Shown: positions 44,806 to 54,344, counted from the stretch's first letter. The stretch: 64,000 nt of DNA from Peribacillus simplex NBRC 15720 = DSM 1321 (GCF_002243645.1 NZ_CP017704.1:1-64000), one strand, 5' to 3'. A program made the numbers and translations. Notes: generated by a model from the sequence alone, not told the origin.

Positions 44806-44891
44806 TCATAGTCGAATTAACGTGAAAAAATTCATTCAAGTTCTTTATTTTGAAACGAAGCGATCGATTAGGAATCATTAATTATACAAAC

Positions 44892-44931
44892 ATGCGAAAG
44901 AACAAGTACTCCTATAATTGTTCTTTCGCAT
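44892..44931. promoter_or_regulatory. Perfect 14-bp inverted repeat upstream of the symporter gene
   Basis: ATGCGAAAGAACAA and TTGTTCTTTCGCAT are exact complements with 12 bases between. No T run follows, so an operator or RNA hairpin is as likely as a terminator. It is 220 bases upstream of ATG 45150. Confidence 0.45.
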
Positions 44932-45149
44932 ATTTGCATGCGTAAAAAAATGGGTGCGTTTACATTTCAGAATATTCTAAAATAAAAAATGTAGATTTTT
45001 GTAGGATGATGTAGTTTTGATGATAAAGTAAATGAAAAGTTAAGTTTTATTAACAATGCTAATCGTTAGGGGATTCAGAGTCATGGTAGCAAAGGTCAAA
45101 AAGTAAAAAGAGCTTAAGCATAATGAAAAAGGGAAGGTGAGGAAAGTAA

Positions 45150-46397
45150 ATGAAGAAATTCAAATTAAGTTTAGCTAGCCAAATTTTCATTGGTTTAATT
45201 CTAGGGATTATCGTTGGTGCCATTTTTTATGGTAATGAGACGGCCCAAAACTTTTTACAGCCATTCGGAGACATTTTCCTACGAATGATTAAAATGATTG
45301 TTGTGCCAATCATTGTGTCAAGTCTTATCGTTGCAGTTGCGGGTGTAGGTGATTTAAAAGCAGTAGGAAAACTAGGAGCTAAATCACTTTCATACTTTGT
45401 GGTGGTAACTATGATTGCGATTGCTGTTGGTTTAATTTCCGCGAATATCATCCAGCCTGGTGCTGGTGTAAATATGAATAATCTGGAACAAACTGATATA
45501 TCCACTTATGTTGATACAGCAGAAACTAAGCAGCATGAATCTTTCGTAGATACACTCGTTCACATTGTACCATCCAATCCAGTTAAAGCTATGGTAGAAG
45601 GCGATATGCTAGCGATCATTTTCTTCTCCGTGTTGTTTGGACTTAGCATCGCGGCTATCGGTGAAAAAGGTAAACCAGTATTCCGTTTCTTCCAAGGTAC
45701 AGCAGAAGGAATGTTCTACCTAACTAATATGGTCATGAAATTTGCTCCTATCGGGGTATTTGCACTAATTGGTGTGACCATCTCCAAGTTCGGTTTGGAA
45801 TCTTTAATTCCGTTAGGTAAGTTAGCGCTTTCTGTATACGGATCAATGCTTTTCTTTGTAATTGTCATTCTGGGTCTTATAGCAAAATTTGTAGGATTCA
45901 ATATCTTTACGTTGATTAAACTTCTAAAAGAGGAATTGATTCTTGCGTTCTCTACAGCAAGTTCAGAAGCGGTTCTTCCGAAAATCATGGAAAAAATGGA
46001 GAAAGCGGGATGTCCGAAACATATTGCTACGTTTGTTATTCCGACTGGATACTCTTTTAACCTTGATGGCTCTACATTATATCAAGCGTTAGCAGCTATC
46101 TTCATCGCTCAAATGTATGGAATTGATTTAAGCACGTATGAGCAAATTACGCTAATGCTAGTGTTAATGATCACGTCTAAGGGGATTGCGGGTGTACCAG
46201 GTGTATCTTTCGTAGTTCTTTTAGCGACATTAGGAACAGTTGGTATTCCTATTGAAGGTTTAGCATTTATTGCCGGTATCGACCGTATTCTTGATATGGG
46301 ACGTACAGTAGTAAACGTTATTGGTAATTCACTTGCGGCAATCGTCATCTCTAAATGGGAAGGTCAATTTAATGAAGTGAGAAATAAAGTCGCATAA
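45150..46397 (+). CDS. Dicarboxylate/amino acid:cation symporter (GltP/DctA family)
   Basis: Na+- or H+-coupled uptake of glutamate, aspartate or C4-dicarboxylates (DAACS family, 415 aa, eight helices plus two re-entrant loops). Visible signatures: FSTASSEAVLPKIMEKMEKA (serine-rich hairpin 1), FVIPTGYSFNLDGSTLYQAL, ITSKGIAGVPGVSFVVLLAT (hairpin 2) and IAGIDRILDMGRTVVNVIGN (substrate-binding D and N). ATG 45150 has AGGTGAGGAAAG upstream. The secreted asparaginase gene follows 309 bp later, so aspartate made outside could be imported by this protein. Confidence 0.93.
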   Translation: MKKFKLSLASQIFIGLILGIIVGAIFYGNETAQNFLQPFGDIFLRMIKMIVVPIIVSSLIVAVAGVGDLKAVGKLGAKSLSYFVVVTMIAIAVGLISANIIQPGAGVNMNNLEQTDISTYVDTAETKQHESFVDTLVHIVPSNPVKAMVEGDMLAIIFFSVLFGLSIAAIGEKGKPVFRFFQGTAEGMFYLTNMVMKFAPIGVFALIGVTISKFGLESLIPLGKLALSVYGSMLFFVIVILGLIAKFVGFNIFTLIKLLKEELILAFSTASSEAVLPKIMEKMEKAGCPKHIATFVIPTGYSFNLDGSTLYQALAAIFIAQMYGIDLSTYEQITLMLVLMITSKGIAGVPGVSFVVLLATLGTVGIPIEGLAFIAGIDRILDMGRTVVNVIGNSLAAIVISKWEGQFNEVRNKVA

Positions 46398-46706
46398 TGT
46401 TGCATGACCGAGTTTAATGACTAAGAATAGGAATCGGAATTCTCTTTGAAGAAATTAACGTAAATGATTGGAAGTTCATCCTCAACATAACCGCGATAAA
46501 GTTTTTATGGTTCTGGTGCAAAAACTTCAAGATTATAGTTGGGAAGACTCTTTATCTGAAGCAAGTAATCCATAATAATTTAGATCGATTTCCAAATTTT
46601 AGTTATCATCTACTATATATCGATCTTCCGCAATCGGAGTAATATCTAGATATGATAGTATTTTCATATGTCGTACATAATTTAATAAAGAAGGAGCTAA
46701 CTAGAC
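46398..46706 (+). other. Intergenic region before asparaginase
   Basis: No intact gene. 46440-46490 reads EEINVNDWKFILN in one frame, which might be a relic of an acetyltransferase N-terminus, but the match is too short to call. AAGAAGGAGC precedes the asparaginase start. Confidence 0.3.
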
Positions 46707-47828
46707 ATGAACATTAAAAAATACCTAGGAATCACGTTTCTATTAGTTACACTATTATTTTCTGGATCTATCACTGCTATCCATAGCTCAGCAAATAGTA
46801 GTCCAAAAGAAGAGAAAGTAGAAGCAGCTTCAACAAATCCCAAGTTAAACAATGTGAAAATTATAGCTACTGGTGGAACGATTGCAGGCTCTGCTACATC
46901 CAATACTGACACAACTGGTTATCAAGCAGGTGCACTTGGTGTTGAAACACTAATTAAAGCTGTTCCTGAATTAAAACAAGTAGCAAATGTGAGTGGTGAA
47001 CAAATCGCCAATATTGGCAGTAACAATATGGATAATAAAACCTTATTAAAGTTGGCGAAACGAATTAACGAGTTATTAAAATCTAAAGACGTTGATGGAA
47101 TTGTCGTAACGCATGGAACAGATACCTTAGAAGAAACTGCTTACTTTCTGAATCTGGTCGTAAAAAGCAACAAACCTGTCGTAATTGTTGGATCAATGAG
47201 ACCGGCTACAGCTATAAGTGCAGATGGACCTTTAAACTTATATAATGCTGTAAAAATTGCTGCTAGTAAAGATGCTAAGAACAAAGGTGTTTTAATCTCA
47301 TTAAATGACCGGATAGGTTCTGCACGTTATATAACTAAAACCAATACTACCATGACAGATACATTTCAATCTGAGGAACAAGGCTATTTAGGAGCAATCG
47401 CAGGTAATAAAATATTTTTCTACAATGAACCCACACGTAAACATACAACCAAATCGGTGTTTGATATATCAAAACTAGATAAACTTCCTCAAGTGGACAT
47501 TATTTATAGCTATCAAAATGATAGTAGATATCTTTACGATGCCTCTGTGAAAGCAGGAGCTAAAGGGATCATAATAGCAGGTGAAGGAAACGGTTTAACT
47601 TCTGATACTGCTTTTGAGGGTGCTAAAGACGCTGTCAAAAAAGGCGTGATTATTACTCGATCTAGCCGTGTAGGAAATGGTATTGTTACGAGAGAAAAGA
47701 TTGACGATGAAAATAATTTTGTTACAGCGGACTCACTTAATCCTCAAAAAGCACGCATTTTGACGATGCTTGCATTAACAAAAACAGATGATCCAAAAGA
47801 AATTCAGCAATTTTTTAACGAATATTAA
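46707..47828 (+). CDS. Secreted type II L-asparaginase
   Basis: Hydrolyses L-asparagine to aspartate and ammonia outside the membrane. 373 aa: signal peptide (IKKYLGITFLLVTLLFSGSI), a short Ser/Glu-rich linker, then the asparaginase fold with IIATGGTIAGSATSNT (nucleophile Thr), GIVVTHGTDTLEETAYFLNL (second Thr plus Asp) and VVIVGSMRPATAISADGPLN. It resembles B. subtilis AnsZ. ATG 46707 has AAGGAGCTAA upstream; a terminator follows. Confidence 0.93.
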   Translation: MNIKKYLGITFLLVTLLFSGSITAIHSSANSSPKEEKVEAASTNPKLNNVKIIATGGTIAGSATSNTDTTGYQAGALGVETLIKAVPELKQVANVSGEQIANIGSNNMDNKTLLKLAKRINELLKSKDVDGIVVTHGTDTLEETAYFLNLVVKSNKPVVIVGSMRPATAISADGPLNLYNAVKIAASKDAKNKGVLISLNDRIGSARYITKTNTTMTDTFQSEEQGYLGAIAGNKIFFYNEPTRKHTTKSVFDISKLDKLPQVDIIYSYQNDSRYLYDASVKAGAKGIIIAGEGNGLTSDTAFEGAKDAVKKGVIITRSSRVGNGIVTREKIDDENNFVTADSLNPQKARILTMLALTKTDDPKEIQQFFNEY

Positions 47829-47875
47829 TATTTAAAATTAGAATTCTTTGATTAACTAATAGTGAATGAAATTTT

Positions 47876-47915
47876 AAGCATACGATGGTATAAATCACCA
47901 ACGTATGCTTTTATT
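47876..47915 (+). terminator. Rho-independent terminator of asparaginase
   Basis: AAGCATACG-A-TGGT pairs with ACCA-A-CGTATGCTT, followed by TTATTTATTTTT. 50 bases after the stop. Confidence 0.85.
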
Positions 47916-48101
47916 TATTTTTATCCCTTGGTTGAATTATTAATTTATATTTATCCTTTTCTGAACACACCTCAATTTGAGTAGAGAAGGGCGATGTAAT
48001 TAAATAATCAATCACATTTTAATTTTTTTCTGAGTAGTAGGGGAAAGTTCGATTACACCCTTTCAGAGAAATTCGTATCTTAATGAAAATCTTCTGCTAA
48101 G

Positions 48102-48370
48102 TTATAACTCAATTAATAAATCACCAGTACTAATCGCTTCACCATCTTTAACAAAGATGTCTTTAATAGTTCCAGAGAATGGCGCCTGGACGGTTGTTTC
48201 CATTTTCATGGCTTCCGTAATTATTAGGTGATCGCCCTGCTTAACTTGATCCCCTTTTTCGACGACAACACGAATTACTGTACCAGGCATTGTCGCACCG
48301 ATATGCTTTTTATTTTTTGAGTCAGCTTTTACTTTGGATTGAACAGAAGATTTAATGTTTTCATTAGTTC
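48102..48370 (-). pseudogene. Pyruvate carboxylase, C-terminal biotin-carrier remnant
   Basis: An open stretch reads SVQSKVKADSKNKKHIGATM, PGTVIRVVVEKGDQVKQGDH, LIITEAMKMETTVQAPFSGT and ends GDLLIEL. It is the last ~85 residues of a PycA-type pyruvate carboxylase, with the biotinylation motif EAMKMET intact. There is no start codon at the 5' end (stops just upstream) and the carboxylase and transferase domains are missing. The internal ATG at 48290 would give a 62-residue carrier domain, but it has no ribosome site. Confidence 0.75.
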
Positions 48371-48575
48371 ATTAAAAGTGGAGTTAAATCTTCCCCTCAC
48401 CAGGGTTTCTCAAATTTTATTACATTTATTTTACTCTCTTCCAAAATGAAAAAATTGTTGTAATCCTATAGCCATTCAAGAGTTGAAGAATAAAAAAAGA
48501 TGCCTACAGGCATCAAAATAAGGCAGATTAAATAGCTTAACAAAATTGCGGAAAAAACCTTTGCACCAAAACCAT

Positions 48576-49535
48576 TTATTTAAGCTGAAATAAAGAACCT
48601 TCTTCGTAGTTCATCTGTTCGAATTTCCACATACCGTCTTCCTTTCGAAGGTTACATGTATAGACTGCACCATAAACTGGATTTTCTATAGTATCTTCTG
48701 TTGGTCTAAAAGGTATCAGACGATACATTTTTAATTTAGCTTTTTCTTTCTTTATTTCAATTCCATGTGGTTCCACTGCATGATGAAAAGTAGGTCTACC
48801 TGAACGAGAAATTTTTAACTGACTAATAATATTCTTTCGTCCTTTAATTTCACCAATAGGAACCATATTTATCGTAGCATCCTCTGTAAATATATCGTTA
48901 AGCAAACTAAAATCTCCTTGATCAAAAGCCCAGGCATAACGATTAAATGTTGCTACAACTTCTTCCTCCTCATAATTACTCTCTTCAGATTCAGGAATAA
49001 CTCTCCAGGGAGCTTCTAACTCACTAAGAATTTTTGGATTCTCAGTATCTGGAGTCCATCCTAAAGTACGACCTGCAGGTTTCCATTTACTTGTATACGG
49101 ACTTGTGCCATAATGCCAATCTAGGTCAAATCTAAGATGAGAAATTTCCCAACCGCCTTCAGTCAGTTTATACGAATTAACATAGTGTCCTCCAAACCAA
49201 AATGGATTCATTTGTCCATTATCCTTATGAATAAATAAGCCTGTTAAATAAACGCTTTGCTGACTTAGTTCTTCCTTTATTGCTATATATTCATTAGTTA
49301 CGTAATGGTGAACAATGTCTGGGGTTTCTTCTTTATTTAATAGGCCCTCTATTATAGCTTCTACACCTTCAAATTCCCCATACATGCTAAAGCTTGCTTG
49401 GGCATTAGGAAGTAGAAGTTCTCGTAAAGTTAAAGTATTCCCCTCTTCAAGAGCTTTTGAAAACTTAGAAAATACTTCGCTAATAGTAGCACGATTTATA
49501 CTTGTATAGTTCACTAACTTGTGAGTTATAAACAT
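48576..49535 (-). CDS. Tandem SnoaL-like (NTF2 fold) protein
   Basis: 319 aa with two NTF2/SnoaL-like domains: the first (about 20-150) SEVFSKFSKALEEGNTLTLR, ELLLPNAQASFSMYGEF, FGGHYVNSYKLTEGGWEISH; the second (about 195-315) ATFNRYAWAFDQGDFSLLND, IFTEDATINMVPIGEIKGRK, GAVYTCNLRKEDGMWKFEQM. Such folds act as isomerases, cyclases or dehydratases, or bind small ligands; the substrate is unknown. ATG 49535 has GGAGGTTC nine bases upstream. A paralogue of the same tandem design lies at 50104-50913, with a monooxygenase gene before it. Confidence 0.75.
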   Translation of the reverse strand: MFITHKLVNYTSINRATISEVFSKFSKALEEGNTLTLRELLLPNAQASFSMYGEFEGVEAIIEGLLNKEETPDIVHHYVTNEYIAIKEELSQQSVYLTGLFIHKDNGQMNPFWFGGHYVNSYKLTEGGWEISHLRFDLDWHYGTSPYTSKWKPAGRTLGWTPDTENPKILSELEAPWRVIPESEESNYEEEEVVATFNRYAWAFDQGDFSLLNDIFTEDATINMVPIGEIKGRKNIISQLKISRSGRPTFHHAVEPHGIEIKKEKAKLKMYRLIPFRPTEDTIENPVYGAVYTCNLRKEDGMWKFEQMNYEEGSLFQLK

Positions 49536-49587
49536 GAAAATAGAACCTCCATAAGGAAAATAATAAATAAACTTCTTTATTTAAGAA

Positions 49588-49866
49588 TTATAAAATTTTA
49601 TTTTTCTGAATCCAAAAATCATGTAGTCTACTTGTTACTTTTCCTCTTCCTTTTCCAAATTTATCGGAACCCTTATCAGGTCCAAATACTCATTTAAGAA
49701 ATTCAATAATATATAATCTTCTCTCTGTAATACAATAGATATCCTTTTTATAAAACCACTGATCAATAGTATTGTAGACGCCTCGATTTATACCATAGTT
49801 ATCTTCACAGTATCTAAAGAAATGCAAATCAGTTTTATTGATAATTTTCTTTTGTAACTCATCCAT
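49588..49866 (-). pseudogene. Small ORF with an in-frame TGA
   Basis: From ATG 49866 (GGAG 10 bases upstream): MDELQKKIINKTDLHFFRYC, GINRGVYNTIDQWFYKKDIY, ITERRLYIIEFLK, then TGA (49690-49692), after which the same frame continues VFGPDKGSDKFGKGRGKVTS and RLHDFWIQKNKIL to TAA. The part after the stop keeps a protein-like composition, so a single point mutation (W codon TGG to TGA) in a 92-residue protein is likely. No family recognised. Confidence 0.45.
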
Positions 49867-50103
49867 ATTAATACTCCTTAATACTATTTACTCGAATGTC
49901 AGGATAAATTCAGAAAAAGATAATCATAATTATCCTTTTCTAAACTCAGTGTCTACTCTTTATTTAGGAAAAGAGTTTTAAGCAGATGTCTTAAATGGAT
50001 AGGAAGAAAAGTTATATAGATACAACACTAAATTATGAAAAATAACCTTTCCCTTTTCCTAATATCTAACGGTATCGATATTTCTCTTCGTAATGCTTAT
50101 ATC

Positions 50104-50913
50104 TTACTCTTGCAAATCAACTATTTTTAGATAGCGCTCTCCGCTATCTTGAAGTTTTAATTTGTATTGTACAGAAGAACTTAGAACCTCTCCTTTTATA
50201 ACTCTTTTCCATGTTGCTTTAATTTCAACTAACACTTGATTATCACTCACCGTTTCAGTGTCAATACTTTCTATTTCATAGTGGCCATATTGTGTTTGAG
50301 CTGATAACTGTTCCATGAAATTAGTCCACTCTTCATAATTTTTTACATCCTTTCTTTCAGAGAAAATAAAAGGCTGCCCATCATTTACTAATAATTCTTT
50401 AATTCCTTCAGGATTAAAAGTTTCACGTAAATAAATCCATCGATATATTAAAGAGTGAATGCGATTTTCCTGGTATGAATCAGCAAATACTTTGTTAGGG
50501 TTATGCTCAGCAGGAGTTTTATTAATGAATTTAAAAAGAGCTAAGTTATCTTCAGTGAACGTTACTAGCGTCTGATAATGAATGATTGCTCCCCCTATTT
50601 GGTTATCTGCCTGAATTACTTGATATGCCACTTTCATTCTTACTTCAGCTAAATCCTCACTTAATGGATTATAGATAAACTCTTTAATAAAATGAGAATC
50701 TACTTCCTCAGGGACGTTTGCCACCCATTCAGCAGCTGAGTCTCTTCCATAAGCTAACAAGTATGAAGAAGCATGTAGAATCTTTATATCATCACTTAAA
50801 ATTTCTAATTGTCTGTTTACAGTTTTATTTTTCCCTTCAAAGTAAGCAAACCAACGATGTGCAATATCACGTGCAGCATGTTCTCTAATTTTTTCTCGAG
50901 AAGAAATATCCAT
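50104..50913 (-). CDS. Second tandem SnoaL-like (NTF2 fold) protein
   Basis: 269 aa, two NTF2-like halves: AARDIAHRWFAYFEGKNKTV, NRQLEILSDDIKILHASSYL with GGAIIHYQTLVTFTEDNLAL; then SLIYRWIYLRETFNPEGIKE, LLVNDGQPFIFSERKDVKNY and VLVEIKATWKRVIKGE. Related in plan to 48576-49535. ATG 50913 has AAAGGAG nine bases upstream. It is 54 bases downstream of the luciferase-like monooxygenase on the same strand and probably co-transcribed with it. Confidence 0.72.
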   Translation of the reverse strand: MDISSREKIREHAARDIAHRWFAYFEGKNKTVNRQLEILSDDIKILHASSYLLAYGRDSAAEWVANVPEEVDSHFIKEFIYNPLSEDLAEVRMKVAYQVIQADNQIGGAIIHYQTLVTFTEDNLALFKFINKTPAEHNPNKVFADSYQENRIHSLIYRWIYLRETFNPEGIKELLVNDGQPFIFSERKDVKNYEEWTNFMEQLSAQTQYGHYEIESIDTETVSDNQVLVEIKATWKRVIKGEVLSSSVQYKLKLQDSGERYLKIVDLQE

Positions 50914-50967
50914 TTAATGACTCCTTTCTTAACATAAGGTTGGTAAATATAAGGCGATTTTAACTAG

Positions 50968-51978
50968 TTATTGGTTAGATAAGTTATAAGCCTCTGCTAA
51001 TAACTCAATTGACTTTATTCGATTATGGGCTCCAGAAATATTAGGTAAGATGGTTATTTCATTCGTGCCATAAAGCTGAGCTAGTTTTTCAATTTGATTT
51101 TTCACTTTCTTTGCATCCCCAACAAGTACACGATTTCGATTTCTCGAAATACGTTCTATTTCATGTGGACTATACTGATAGTCCATCGCTGTTTGAATAG
51201 ATGGATAAGAAGTTGGTGTTTGTAATGACTCAGCTTTGAGAAGCCACAGATCAAAAGCCTTAGCAATCTCTTCTGCCTCTTCATTTGTTTCAGCCACAAC
51301 GGCAAATACCCCGATCATTACTTTAGGTTCTTCAAATAAAGAAGATGGTTTAAAGTTCTCTCGATAATGTTTAACTGCGGTTAAGCCATCTCCAAATGGA
51401 TTAATAAAGTGTGCGAATGTAAATGCAGTGCCATTCTCGGCAGCGATCCTTGCACTGCCTCCACCAGCTCCTAAAATCCACATTTCTGGTTTTGTATCAA
51501 TAACAGGCGTAGCAGTCAATTCATTAAAACGATGGTCTTCTGAAAACTCATCTGTTAAAAAACTTTTTAAGTCTACAACTTGCTGCTCATATGGAAGTGG
51601 TCTTGATTTTTCTTCGTTTAAAGCATAGGTTACTAAACTGTTTGCTCCAGGTGCTCTCCCTAGCCCCAGGTCGATACGATTCGGATACAATGCTTCCAAC
51701 ATGCGAAAGTTTTCAGCTACTTTATACGAACTATAATGCGGAAGCATAACCCCTCCTGAACCAATTCGAATACGCTCAGTTGATGCTGCTAGATGCATCA
51801 TCAACATTTCAGGATTGCTACCAGCAAGTGATAACATTTGGTGATGCTCAGATACCCAAAATCTGCTATAACCAAGTTTATCAGCTTTCTTTGCTAATTC
51901 AGTTGTTTGAAATAACGCTTCACGTGCATTACTTCCTTCATCTATTGGAGAATAATCCAGTATGTTTAATGAAATCAT
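50968..51978 (-). CDS. LLM-class (luciferase-like) flavin-dependent monooxygenase
   Basis: FMN-dependent monooxygenase with the bacterial luciferase TIM-barrel (336 aa): LNILDYSPIDEGSNAREALF, GYSRFWVSEHHQMLSLAGSN, IRIGSGGVMLPHYSSYKVAE, PNRIDLGLGRAPGANSLVTY, MWILGAGGGSARIAAENGTA, FTFAHFINP. This is the YceB/MsnO8-like subgroup, often found with NTF2-fold partners. The substrate is unknown. ATG 51978 has GGGAGTGG nine bases upstream. A MarR-type operator candidate lies 220 bases upstream and recurs at the MFS promoter. Confidence 0.88.
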   Translation of the reverse strand: MISLNILDYSPIDEGSNAREALFQTTELAKKADKLGYSRFWVSEHHQMLSLAGSNPEMLMMHLAASTERIRIGSGGVMLPHYSSYKVAENFRMLEALYPNRIDLGLGRAPGANSLVTYALNEEKSRPLPYEQQVVDLKSFLTDEFSEDHRFNELTATPVIDTKPEMWILGAGGGSARIAAENGTAFTFAHFINPFGDGLTAVKHYRENFKPSSLFEEPKVMIGVFAVVAETNEEAEEIAKAFDLWLLKAESLQTPTSYPSIQTAMDYQYSPHEIERISRNRNRVLVGDAKKVKNQIEKLAQLYGTNEITILPNISGAHNRIKSIELLAEAYNLSNQ

Positions 51979-52197
51979 TATTTTCCACTCCCTGTTTGAC
52001 TAATATTAATTGCTTTTACTTTTTGTTGATATGGTTGCATTCAAAGAAAAGCTTATTTTTATCTATATTTAAATGTCAGCATAATCAATATAAAGATGTT
52101 TATTGAAGCAATATTCTATTCAAGCTTTCTTGACGCTTCCCCATGTAAGTGAAAGACTGTTACATCACTATTAACTATTTAGTTAACAAAAATAAAA

Positions 52198-52213
52198 TGC
52201 ATGCGCATGCATT
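52198..52213. promoter_or_regulatory. MarR operator candidate at the monooxygenase promoter
   Basis: TGCATGCGCATGCATT, inside the 16-bp perfect palindrome ATGCATGC/GCATGCAT (52197-52212). The same 16 bases with one change occur at 54329-54344. The rest of 51979-52446 shows no gene. Confidence 0.55.
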
Positions 52214-52446
52214 ATTTAATCTTCCCTATAAAAAGTCAAATAGATAAAGCACAAGAGAGGTTAATTCTTAATTATCCCTTCTTTTTACCGTGTAACCAGT
52301 AAGCAGTGATGAGATATAGTAAATTGCGTTACTACTTTAAAAATATGGCCTAAGGGTAAATAAGATCAATTCAATTGGAAAAAAGAATAAAACCTCGGTG
52401 GTAATGCCTATGATTTATTGATCAAAATCATTCTTTTTCAAAAAAG

Positions 52447-52881
52447 TTATGACTGCTTATTAAAACTATTTAAGATTTTCAGATTAACTTTAAAGTCACT
52501 ATTTTGACGCGTCTTTTCAATTGCTTCTTCAAACGTTTCTAATACTTCTTCAAAAAATTGTTCCCCTTTTTCAGTCATTGTTGTATAAACACCTCGTCTA
52601 TCGTCTCCATATCCATGACGTCTAATTACTCCACAGTTTTTTGATTCCATTCTAGCTGCAAGTCTAGACATAGCACTTTGGCTTAACCCAATCATATGTT
52701 GCAACTCTTGAAGGGGTAATTGTTTTTCAGGTGTTTCCGCAAGAAATAGTAATACATAAAATGCTTTTAAAGCAAGCTTGTAGTTCTGTTGAAGAGAATG
52801 TTCAAGTTCCTTTAAAACAGTTTCATGAAATTGTGTGAAAGATAACCAGCTTTTTATTAATTCTTCTTGTTTATTATTCAT
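52447..52881 (-). CDS. MarR-family transcriptional regulator
   Basis: 144 aa winged-helix regulator: SLQQNYKLALKAFYVLLFLA, LPLQELQHMIGLSQSAMSRL (recognition helix), AARMESKNCGVIRRHGYGDD, RRGVYTTMTEKGEQFFEEVL (wing DDRRGVYTTMTEKG). It lies between the monooxygenase and MFS genes, all on the minus strand, and matching palindromes precede both, so it probably represses them in answer to a small molecule. ATG 52881 has AAGGTAGG upstream. Confidence 0.87.
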   Translation of the reverse strand: MNNKQEELIKSWLSFTQFHETVLKELEHSLQQNYKLALKAFYVLLFLAETPEKQLPLQELQHMIGLSQSAMSRLAARMESKNCGVIRRHGYGDDRRGVYTTMTEKGEQFFEEVLETFEEAIEKTRQNSDFKVNLKILNSFNKQS

Positions 52882-52955
52882 TTAAAAATCGCCTACCTTT
52901 TTTAAATCAATTTACTTGATCAAATTCCATGAGGGTTTCAATAAATAAAACTGGA

Positions 52956-54128
52956 TTAATAAGAGTGATTTTCCAAACTAATATTTCTAAATAAGGATAA
53001 TTTCAATACAATAGTTAAAGCTGCTAATATTGCAAACAACATACCACTTAGCAACAGGCTTCCAGTTCCAAATTGAGAAATAAACCAACCAGCTAAGGAT
53101 GAGCCTATTGTTATTCCAAAATTAGAAAATGACATGTATAAACTGTTTCCGAATTCAGGTGCATCAACTGTTTCTGTACTTAACCAGGTTTGACTAATTA
53201 TCAAACCTCCAGAATGCACCGTTCCCCATACAAAAATTAATACAATCATAGGTATTGTATACGTACCAGCGAAGTTAATAAATCCGTACACGATAAGATA
53301 AATAAATGGATATAACATAACTGTACGCACTAAATTTTTTTGCAGTAAATTACTGAACAAGAAATTACCTACTAGTCCAAACAACCCAAAAAGCATTAAT
53401 AAAATACTTATCCAAGCTCCTTGCACATGACTAATTTGTGTCACATATTCAGCAAAATAGCTATAAACAGAAAACATAGTAGCAAAAACAAACATTACAG
53501 TTAACAAATTTAACCATACTGGTAGTTTACCTAAAATAGAAAATTGTTTTCCATAAGACAATTTCTCTTCGACTGGCATAGTTGGCATAAAAAAAGCAAT
53601 TCCTAAGAAAGATACTGCACTCACCGATGCACAAAATAAGAAAGCAGTTTGTAAAGAAAATTGATCGGCTAACAATGAAGTTACAGGTACGCCTAACACT
53701 AAGCCTAATGTAACTCCTGCGAATACTTTAGCACTTGCCTTTCCCTTCTGTTCAGAAGGAGCTAATTTTACAGCGACTGAAATAGCTAAAGAAATTAACA
53801 ATGCAAGAAATAATGCTGGGATTATTCTAAATAAAAGAGTTAATCCAAAGCTTGAAGAATAAGCATTGACTGTATTTGCAATAGTTAGAATGAACATAAT
53901 AAATAATAATGATCCTTTTCGGTTAAAACCTGAAACAATTAACGTGACGAAAGGTCCGAAAAGCGCTACAACTAAAGCAAATATACTAACTAATATACCA
54001 GCTTGCGATGTTGTAATTTGAAATTTCTCTGTAATTTGTGGTAGTACACCTACAATACCCATCTCATTTGTTATGGCAGCAAAAACACTTAAAACTAAGA
54101 TAAATATTACTACTCCATTTTTTTTCAT
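52956..54128 (-). CDS. MFS efflux transporter, AraJ/DHA1 type
   Basis: 12-helix major facilitator (390 aa). Motif A-like loop after helix 2 is GFNRKGSLLFIMFILTI; first helix FILVLSVFAAITNEMGIVGV, PQITEKFQITTSQAGILVSI; C-motif region KVFAGVTLGLVLGVPVTSLL; second half AWISILLMLFGLFGLVGNFL. Related to drug or sugar efflux proteins of the AraJ/YdhP group. I use ATG 54128 (MKKNGVVIFILV) because GGAAGGAG lies seven bases upstream; the frame extends to 54161 without a site. MarR operator candidate 200 bases upstream. Confidence 0.88.
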   Translation of the reverse strand: MKKNGVVIFILVLSVFAAITNEMGIVGVLPQITEKFQITTSQAGILVSIFALVVALFGPFVTLIVSGFNRKGSLLFIMFILTIANTVNAYSSSFGLTLLFRIIPALFLALLISLAISVAVKLAPSEQKGKASAKVFAGVTLGLVLGVPVTSLLADQFSLQTAFLFCASVSAVSFLGIAFFMPTMPVEEKLSYGKQFSILGKLPVWLNLLTVMFVFATMFSVYSYFAEYVTQISHVQGAWISILLMLFGLFGLVGNFLFSNLLQKNLVRTVMLYPFIYLIVYGFINFAGTYTIPMIVLIFVWGTVHSGGLIISQTWLSTETVDAPEFGNSLYMSFSNFGITIGSSLAGWFISQFGTGSLLLSGMLFAILAALTIVLKLSLFRNISLENHSY

Positions 54129-54328
54129 TTTAAAACTCCTTCCTAAAATTCGATAAATCAAAATTGAACGTAAATTAAATAATTTTATTAAAAAGAATTA
54201 AAGGTCCCTTAGTACGCACAGTATTTCTACTTTAGCAACTTTTCATTTCTTCTCTCTTTTCTTCCTTTAACTAACTCCACTCATTACCCTAATCATCTGG
54301 TTCTTTGCTCACTCTCATATAGTGAATG

Positions 54329-54344
54329 TGCATGCACATGCATT
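54329..54344. promoter_or_regulatory. MarR operator candidate at the MFS promoter
   Basis: TGCATGCACATGCATT, 15 of 16 identical to 52198-52213; centred in the palindrome ATGTGCATGCACAT. About 200 bases before the MFS start. Confidence 0.55.

Noticed and set aside
48102-48290. Stand-alone biotin carrier protein gene
   Set aside because: No ribosome site at its ATG, and the same frame extends upstream with pyruvate carboxylase sequence, so it is a remnant.
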